The notes below the pieces were generated by a model that searched no databases, was not told where the DNA came from, and worked only from the letters and a program-made list of their open reading frames with translations. From Hypholoma sublateritium FD-334 SS-4 (Eukaryota > Basidiomycota > Agaricomycetes > Agaricales > Strophariaceae), in the NCBI GenBank assembly GCA_000827495.1, contig KN817519.1, forward strand, positions 878,420 through 942,419: a stretch of DNA of 64,000 nt, written 5' to 3'. Both the position numbers and the translations under genes were made by a program. Of this stretch, positions 58,743 through 64,000 are shown piece by piece. The first letter of the stretch is position 1; each line of letters starts with the position of its first letter.

Positions 58743-61141
58743 GGGAAGAGACGGCGGCGAGACAAGTGCAAGTTCAACTTTCAAGTCAAGTCCGAGCGAG
58801 TCGAGGGCATGCCGCGGTTGTTTGGCAAGAGCCTGGCAGCGGTCCCGCGGCACTTCGGCTAATTTTGAATATTTTCTGACTCCCCGGGCCTGTCTCACTT
58901 TCCACCAAACTTCTACGTCTCTGCGGTTTCCGTCTTTATTTGCTTGAAGACTCCCTTGAAAATTCCCCTAGATCTAGCACTGAAATGGACTTCACGCGAA
59001 TTGAAACTCGACCTCGACTCTGCGCAAATCTTCTTGAACTCTTCAGAATTCTCGGTTGCTTCTCGCTATGAGCTTCCTGCAGATCGCGGCGCGTTGCACT
59101 CCTTCTCGTGTGTGTTTTAACCTCTAGGGCTGGTTAACCTCTAAGGCCGGGAACCTGCGACGCAGAGTTGACCCATGTCAACGCACGTCACAAATCCCCA
59201 CTGCAGCACCCGCGATGCACCTCTCCTCCACTGAACTCGTCCCTTTCCTCGCCGACATCAAATCATGCGGTCGCCGAGACCATCCCGCGCCACACCCGCA
59301 GAACTGCAGCGCGTGTAGTACGCGCCGTCTCCGGCTCACAGCGCAGGGTGCTCGCGATGGCCCTCCTGACAGACACCGCGGCGCCGCAAAGCTGGCTAGG
59401 AGTGCGTACGTGGAAAAGTCTCAGCGCACCGACTCCCATTGCTGCTGTGCCCGAGAATGCGGCCGTTCTTCTTCAGCGCCTCCAGGAAGCGCCGCCGTCT
59501 TGGTCTGGACATTCTAGTTTGCCTCCTGCTTTCTGTCTGGCCGAAAATGGGAAAGCAAACGTATCGGAGCACGCTGGTCCCAGAGAATGGCGGAAGAGAG
59601 TGTCTCTTCGTCGATGCGATCGACCATACTTATGGCATGCAGACCGAGCGGACCCATTTTTGTTGTAGCGCTCTTCCTCCGCGAGCACTGAGGGTGACCT
59701 GCCAGAAGGCGACGCACCGCGCGACGCCGCTGTCGATCTCCGCCATCGCTCGCTTCTACGCCTCGAAGCGCGCCGCCATGTTTATGGTAGGCCAAGGCCG
59801 CCGGCGCGGCGATCCTCAGCCGCAGATGTCATTTCACTGGCCGCAAAAGTCAGGTCAAGTGCATATATGTGCCACCGCCGAGCACTTGTGGTTTCGCCTG
59901 CCGAATACCGGCCGTCGCGGAGGCGCCGCTCTCCTGGACGCGTTTGAAGTTAGCTTTTAGGATGGACAGGGGCATGCTTATGAGAGATATGCGGGGAGCG
60001 GTGTATTGCTATGCGCTATGCCCGCAACATCCGAGTCCACAGCGTGCGCCTTTTCCCCAGAGCATTGGATCGGTGACACGCTGGGCTTGCCTCCTCTCGT
60101 CGTTTTCAATCAACCGAGCGACGAAGTCCACGACGCGCGCCGCATAACTCGCGCAAGGTGCCGTGCCGGCGGGCGAGCATCGCTGTCGCTGCTGCGCATT
60201 ATCATGGAGGCGAGCACGCGTCTGCACGCGTTCAAGTTCCCAGCCCGGTGCCGAAATCTATTTTATATGGGGATCGGCGCGGTCTTGGCTGCATTCGGCG
60301 TGGGGTAACCTGGGGTTGGATGTCAATGTTTTATGCTTCCCCATAAGGCCGGCCATTAGGCGCTCGTCGTCCTCGCTGCCACCCGCTGCTGGCAGTACAT
60401 ACATACGCGGCTCTCTGACACGCCTCCGCGCAAAATGAGGGAGAGCGACATTTGTACGGTCGCGATTCCCCGTCGAAGCCATGTTTTGGCGCATCCGCAG
60501 CAACTGGCGCCCGCAGTCGACTTGCGTCTTGGCATTGTGGGCGAGGCGGGGTCCGGGATGCGCGTTTTGCGCTGCGCAGCTGATGTGGGATGCGTAGCGT
60601 CCGCATTGGGAAGTGCGCGGGCGTCGTTGGCCTTGGCGTCGTGCGCGCCGGTGGGTGCATCCCAAAGAGGGCTGCGTCGGCCGCGTGGCGTGCCCCGTGA
60701 GCGCGGCGGAGCAACTCCTGTGTGTCAGGGGGTGGGGAAATGGATGCCGGTCCGACACTGGTTTTACGGGCACTGTTAGCTGTGATGGAGTGGCGGTGGA
60801 TGACCGCCCAATGGGCGCTTCAGTGCAAAAGTCGATTTTTTGAAGAGAAAAGATGGTGAGAGCATCGTGGCGCTCGCCGCAACTGCATATGGTCCCAAGA
60901 GTGAACAAAAATAGCGTCGCAAAGGTGCTAAAGCGTAGTCGTCTCGGGATCTGCTGCACGGTGGACGGCGGGCCAGACTTGGAGATGGGAGTACTTCAAC
61001 AGTCACCGCAATCAGGACCGCGAATTCCTGTCCCGGGAGAAGCAGAAGATTAATTCGGCAAGCGAAAGACCAGAAGTCGTGTGATGGGACCATAAAAGTA
61101 GGACCTGCCAGAGTTCCCACGGCGATTGTCGCCTCACCACC
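58743..61141. other. GC-rich stretch without a supported gene
   Basis: About 2.4 kb. Long ORFs exist on both strands (for example 59168-59668 and 59439-59960 plus; 60258-60959 minus), but they overlap in different frames, are rich in Arg/Ala/Pro and match nothing I know. A protein-like fragment at about 58979-59122 (+), reading KWTSRELKLDLDSAQIFLNS, could be an exon of a small gene starting near 58900. Nothing is firm enough to annotate. Confidence 0.4.
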
Positions 61142-62954
61142 ATGGAGCCTCTGTCGCCCTCCCGCATCGTCCGCTTCGACACCGAGTGTGTGCTCATCCC
61201 CGACGCCCAGCCCACCGCGAAGCTGCCGTTTGTGCTCACAAAGTCCTACTCGCTGCCGCTGTGGAGGAAGGACGTCGAGGACGAGTCCCGGCTGGTCATC
61301 AAGGTCCCCATCCCCCAGTGAGTGGTTTGTCTGCTGGGGCGAGCGCAGTGCTGACGAGCGCAGGTTTCGTCGGCGCGCCTCGCGGTCGCCTGGCCCGCAC
61401 GCCCGGGCCGCGTCGACGTCGCCCGTGGTCCCGCGGGCGCCGCTGCCCTCCTGCCTCGTTCACCAGCACCAAGACCCCGGCCCCTCCGCCGCCCCCCTGA
61501 GCCCCGTGCGCCGCCCTGCACCCGGCCCGAGCAGCCCCCCGCTCAGTTGCCCTCCGCCGCTCACTGTCCCCCTGCGCCCGTGCTGCGCAGCCTGCGAGGC
61601 CGCCACCGACGACGCGCTCGCCGGCGGTGACGCCTGGAAGATCCACTTTACTCGCGGGGCCAAGCGGCGCCGCAGCGCCTCTCTGGAGCAGCCCCTCGCC
61701 GCTGCGTCGCCCTTTGCTGCCCTCGCCGACGTCGACACCCCCGTACGCACCTTCGCCGCACTCTCCGCTGCCATCGACGGCACCCTCCCCATTGTCCGTG
61801 GCGGCGCGGCCGTCGCCACCGCTTTCGCGCTGCGCGTCGACGAGGTCGACCAGCGCCGTCGCGCGTTTTCGTTCTCGCACGAGGAGGAGCATTACGCCGC
61901 TCTGCGCCGCCATGCAGGCTCGCCGCCGCCGCCTCCGCCCATCGTCCCACTCGCGTCGTCCGCCGCGGCCATCTCGCCATCACCGGTCTCGCCGGTCCCC
62001 GTGCACCCATACGCCTCGCTGCTCGCGCCAGAGGGATACCGACTGCGTGCATCGCCCATCGCAGAGGAAGACAGCGACGCGCGCGGCTCGTCGCTCTCGC
62101 TCGCCTCTGCCCACTCGTCGACACGCTCCGCCTCGGGCCAGTCGACGCGCTCCACCGGCTCGGGCTCCGCACGCGCGCTGGGCAAGGGCCGCGCGCCGCG
62201 CCGCGCGAACACGGCGGTCGCGCCGCCGCCCGGAGCAGACGAGGACGACGCGGATTTATTCCCGCTGCCGCGGCGCTCGCCGTCGGGCACGCCGAGCCCG
62301 CGCGCGTCGCCTAGTCCGCGCGGATCGCCCGTGCTCGGGTCGTTCGGGGGGTACTTCGCGAGCGCAAGCCCGAGCGCGTCGACGAGCAGCCTCGCGGTTC
62401 CCTCGAGCGACACGCGCCACAAGGTGCCGGAAGTGCGGAGCGCGAGCGCGGGCGGCGGTGTACTTGGGCCGTCGCTGAGCCGGCGCGTGGGCGCGACACT
62501 GCGTATACATACGGCGGGTGTGACACCGCCGGTGCTGCCACCCACACCCGCACCTACAACCACAACCACAACGACAGCGAAATCCGCAGCGACACCGCCA
62601 ACAACGCCCGCAGGAACAACAGCGCCATCGCCGACGGCCCCCGTGCCGATCCCAACGACACCTACCCTGTCTCCCGTGCGCCGCCCCACCTCGCCCCGCG
62701 GGCCCCGTGCGCCCTTCGCGCTCCCACTAGTACCATCCGCACCCCCAGAGACGCCCACCGCCCGCGCATCGAGGCACGCGCACACCCAGAGCTCCGGCTC
62801 CAACTCCAGCCGCAGTAAGTCGCCGCGTTCGAGTCCAGGCGCCGCGCATGAGCACCGCCGTGCGCATAGCATCGCCGCGGCGCTGCGCGGGGCGGGGGCT
62901 GATGTCCTGCGCGGTGTCGGTGGGCTGGGGGGTGTCGGCGTGGGGAGCGTGTGA
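61142..62954 (+). CDS. Ser/Pro-rich conserved fungal protein, unknown
   Basis: Two exons, 61142-61317 and 61364-62954, join in frame (176 bases, phase 2) to 588 residues. The conserved-looking head is SPSRIVRFDTECVLIPDAQP, then KLPFVLTKSYSLPLWRKDVE and RLVIKVPIPQF. I recall this head in basidiomycete hypothetical proteins. The rest is low in complexity: Pro, Ser, Ala and Thr, with several SPxRxSP-type sites (SGTPSPRASPSPRGSPVLGS) that could be kinase targets. A long Thr run (APTTTTTTTAKS) occurs near 62555-62585. The minus strand also has ORFs over 200 codons here, but these lack the head and sensible splice sites. Function unknown. Confidence 0.65.
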
Positions 62955-63540
62955 GAGCCGCTGTACCAGGACGGCGGTTCGGTGTGCTCGTGCGACTGAA
63001 CGTCCGCTGCGCATTCTCTGCTGTAGTGGTACGTGCGAGGTTCTCGCGCGCCACCTCTTTCTTTAAACCCCCTGAGGCTCGCACCGTTATACCACGCTGC
63101 GCTGTCCTCAGTTTGTTGTCCATGATGGCTAACACCTAGGGTGTATACCTAATACTTGTCTGCTGTTGTACATACCCCCTTGCGCCGCAGCTCCATTGCT
63201 TTCTCACTGCTTTCCATTGGATACTTGTATTACCCTACTCTCAAATACCTCAGACTTATTTACTTACTCATGTTTCATCTGCTTTTACTAGCTGCTGCAC
63301 CACCAATTCAAGTATGTTGTGCTGGTGCATGTTGGGTACATGTGAAATATCAAGTGAAATATTAAATGTGGCTGACCAGAATCAAGTACCTTACTAATTT
63401 TGCATGATAAATAGCTGGTATACAATCAATTACAAAAAAAACACTCAAAGTCCAAGGATACAATTGCCTACACATACACATATATAAAACTTTATACTAC
63501 AAACTGGTGAATACTGCATCTTACAGCTGGGCAAAAAATA
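62955..63540. other. Intergenic between convergent genes
   Basis: About 590 bases; GC-rich at left, A/T-rich at right from 63200. Composition shifts sharply near 63170. No gene seen. Confidence 0.45.
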
Positions 63541-64000
63541 TCAAAAAACTACATTTACTGCTCCTCTTTCAGATAATATCTCCACAATGTCTTCGTCACC
63601 ACAGATTTTTGCAGCCAAAAGTGCATTCCCATATGGGCCTCCCTGAGCATTCACATTTGCTCCATGTTCCAGAAGCAGCTGTACAATTTCTTGTTCACCA
63701 TAATAAGATGCTGCCTGAAGTGCATTGCCATATTCCCCTCCCTGGGCATTTACATCTGCTCCTTTGGCCAGCAGCAACTCAACAATTTTCTGGTGGCCCC
63801 AGTAACTTGCTGCATGGAGTGCATTGCCATATTCTCCTCCTTGGGCATTTACATCTGCTCCATTAGCCAGCAGTAGCTCCACAATTGCCTGGTGGCCTTT
63901 ACAAGATGCTGCCTGGAGTGCATTGCCAGAATTTCCTCCCTGGGCATTTACATCTGCTCCATTAGCCAGCAGTAGCTCCACAATTTCCTGGTGGCCATTA
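63541..64000 (-). CDS. Ankyrin-repeat protein, 3' end only
   Basis: The frame is open from the right window edge to the stop at 63541-63543. It holds at least four ankyrin units of 33 residues: GHQAIVELLLANGADVNAQG, GHQKIVELLLAKGADVNAQG and EQEIVQLLLEHGANVNAQG, with a last degenerate unit EDIVEILSERGAVNVVF. Units share GGEYGNALQAASY. In mushroom fungi such arrays commonly form the C-terminal sensor part of NACHT-domain NOD-like receptors, but the N-terminal part lies outside the window, so this cannot be confirmed. The A/T-rich codon use differs from the GC-rich gene at 61-63 kb. Confidence 0.85.
   Translation of the reverse strand, partial: NGHQEIVELLLANGADVNAQGGNSGNALQAASCKGHQAIVELLLANGADVNAQGGEYGNALHAASYWGHQKIVELLLAKGADVNAQGGEYGNALQAASYYGEQEIVQLLLEHGANVNAQGGPYGNALLAAKICGDEDIVEILSERGAVNVVF
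63664..64000. repeat. 99-base tandem repeats coding ankyrin units
   Basis: The phrase CAGCAGTAGCTCCACAATT recurs exactly 99 bases apart (about 63868 and 63967), and earlier units differ by few bases. Nearly identical DNA in neighbouring units suggests recent copying or homogenisation. Confidence 0.8.

Noticed and set aside
60258..60959. 233-codon minus-strand ORF
   Set aside because: Arg/Pro/Ser-rich, no recognisable motif, and it overlaps other long frames in GC-rich DNA. I judged it accidental.
61892..62872. 326-codon ORF on the minus strand, and a 204-codon one at 61299-61913
   Set aside because: Shadows of the Ser/Pro-rich plus-strand gene, which has a conserved head and a clean intron.

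Overview
The window is nuclear DNA of a basidiomycete fungus, most likely an Agaricomycete. The evidence is gene structure and content. Nearly every gene is broken by introns of about 45-70 bases with GT-AG ends. Genes sit on both strands with short, often shared, intergenic regions. Many products are conserved in fungi (Pex16, Rrp36, Rpa12, Ost5, Yop1, Dbf2/Sid2, Nic96, Dpm1), and several belong to families I know mainly from mushroom-forming fungi (F-box-like leucine-rich proteins, DUF2235 proteins, large membrane proteins of unknown role). All exon models here were built by eye from frame continuity, splice sites and remembered family sequences; none was checked with a database or RNA.

Layout, 0-24 kb: 3' part of PEX16 (+); a cupin protein with a GC-AG intron (+); RRP36 (-); a frame-broken F-box-like gene (+); one very large multipass membrane protein gene (-, 6.4-11.0 kb); a DUF2235 hydrolase-like gene (-); the Dbf2/Sid2 mitotic-exit kinase (+). 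A gene-poor, GC-rich 3.4 kb stretch follows. Then come a small Ser/Pro-rich protein (-), RPA12 (+) and OST5 (-) meeting tail to tail with one base between their stop codons, and YOP1 (+) diverging from OST5.

Layout, 24-46 kb: two UNC93-like transporters placed head to head; a leukotriene-A4-hydrolase-type M1 aminopeptidase (+); an Age2/SMAP-type ArfGAP (-); a Bni4-like scaffold with a protein-phosphatase-1 type C-terminus (+); an LYR-motif protein (+); an F-box protein (-).

Layout, 45-64 kb: DPM1 (-) diverging from NAA38 (+); two tandem intronless F-box-like genes (-); NIC96 (+) followed by a decayed copy of its last exon; two adjacent membrane-protein genes (+); SMN (-); a GC-rich 2.4 kb stretch with no convincing gene; a Ser/Pro-rich conserved protein (+); and the 3' end of an ankyrin-repeat gene (-) that runs off the window.

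Most of the window is housekeeping: ribosome production (Rrp36, Rpa12), ER shape and N-glycosylation (Ost5, Yop1, Dpm1), cytokinesis and septum (Dbf2, Bni4-like), nuclear pore (Nic96), snRNP assembly (SMN) and peroxisomes (Pex16). I see no gene cluster for a secondary metabolite, no CRISPR, no convincing tRNA or rRNA gene, and no clear intact transposon. The least understood material is the 6.4-11.0 kb membrane protein, the 55.3-57.4 kb membrane-protein pair and the UNC93-like pair. I did not find a clearly new multi-gene system.
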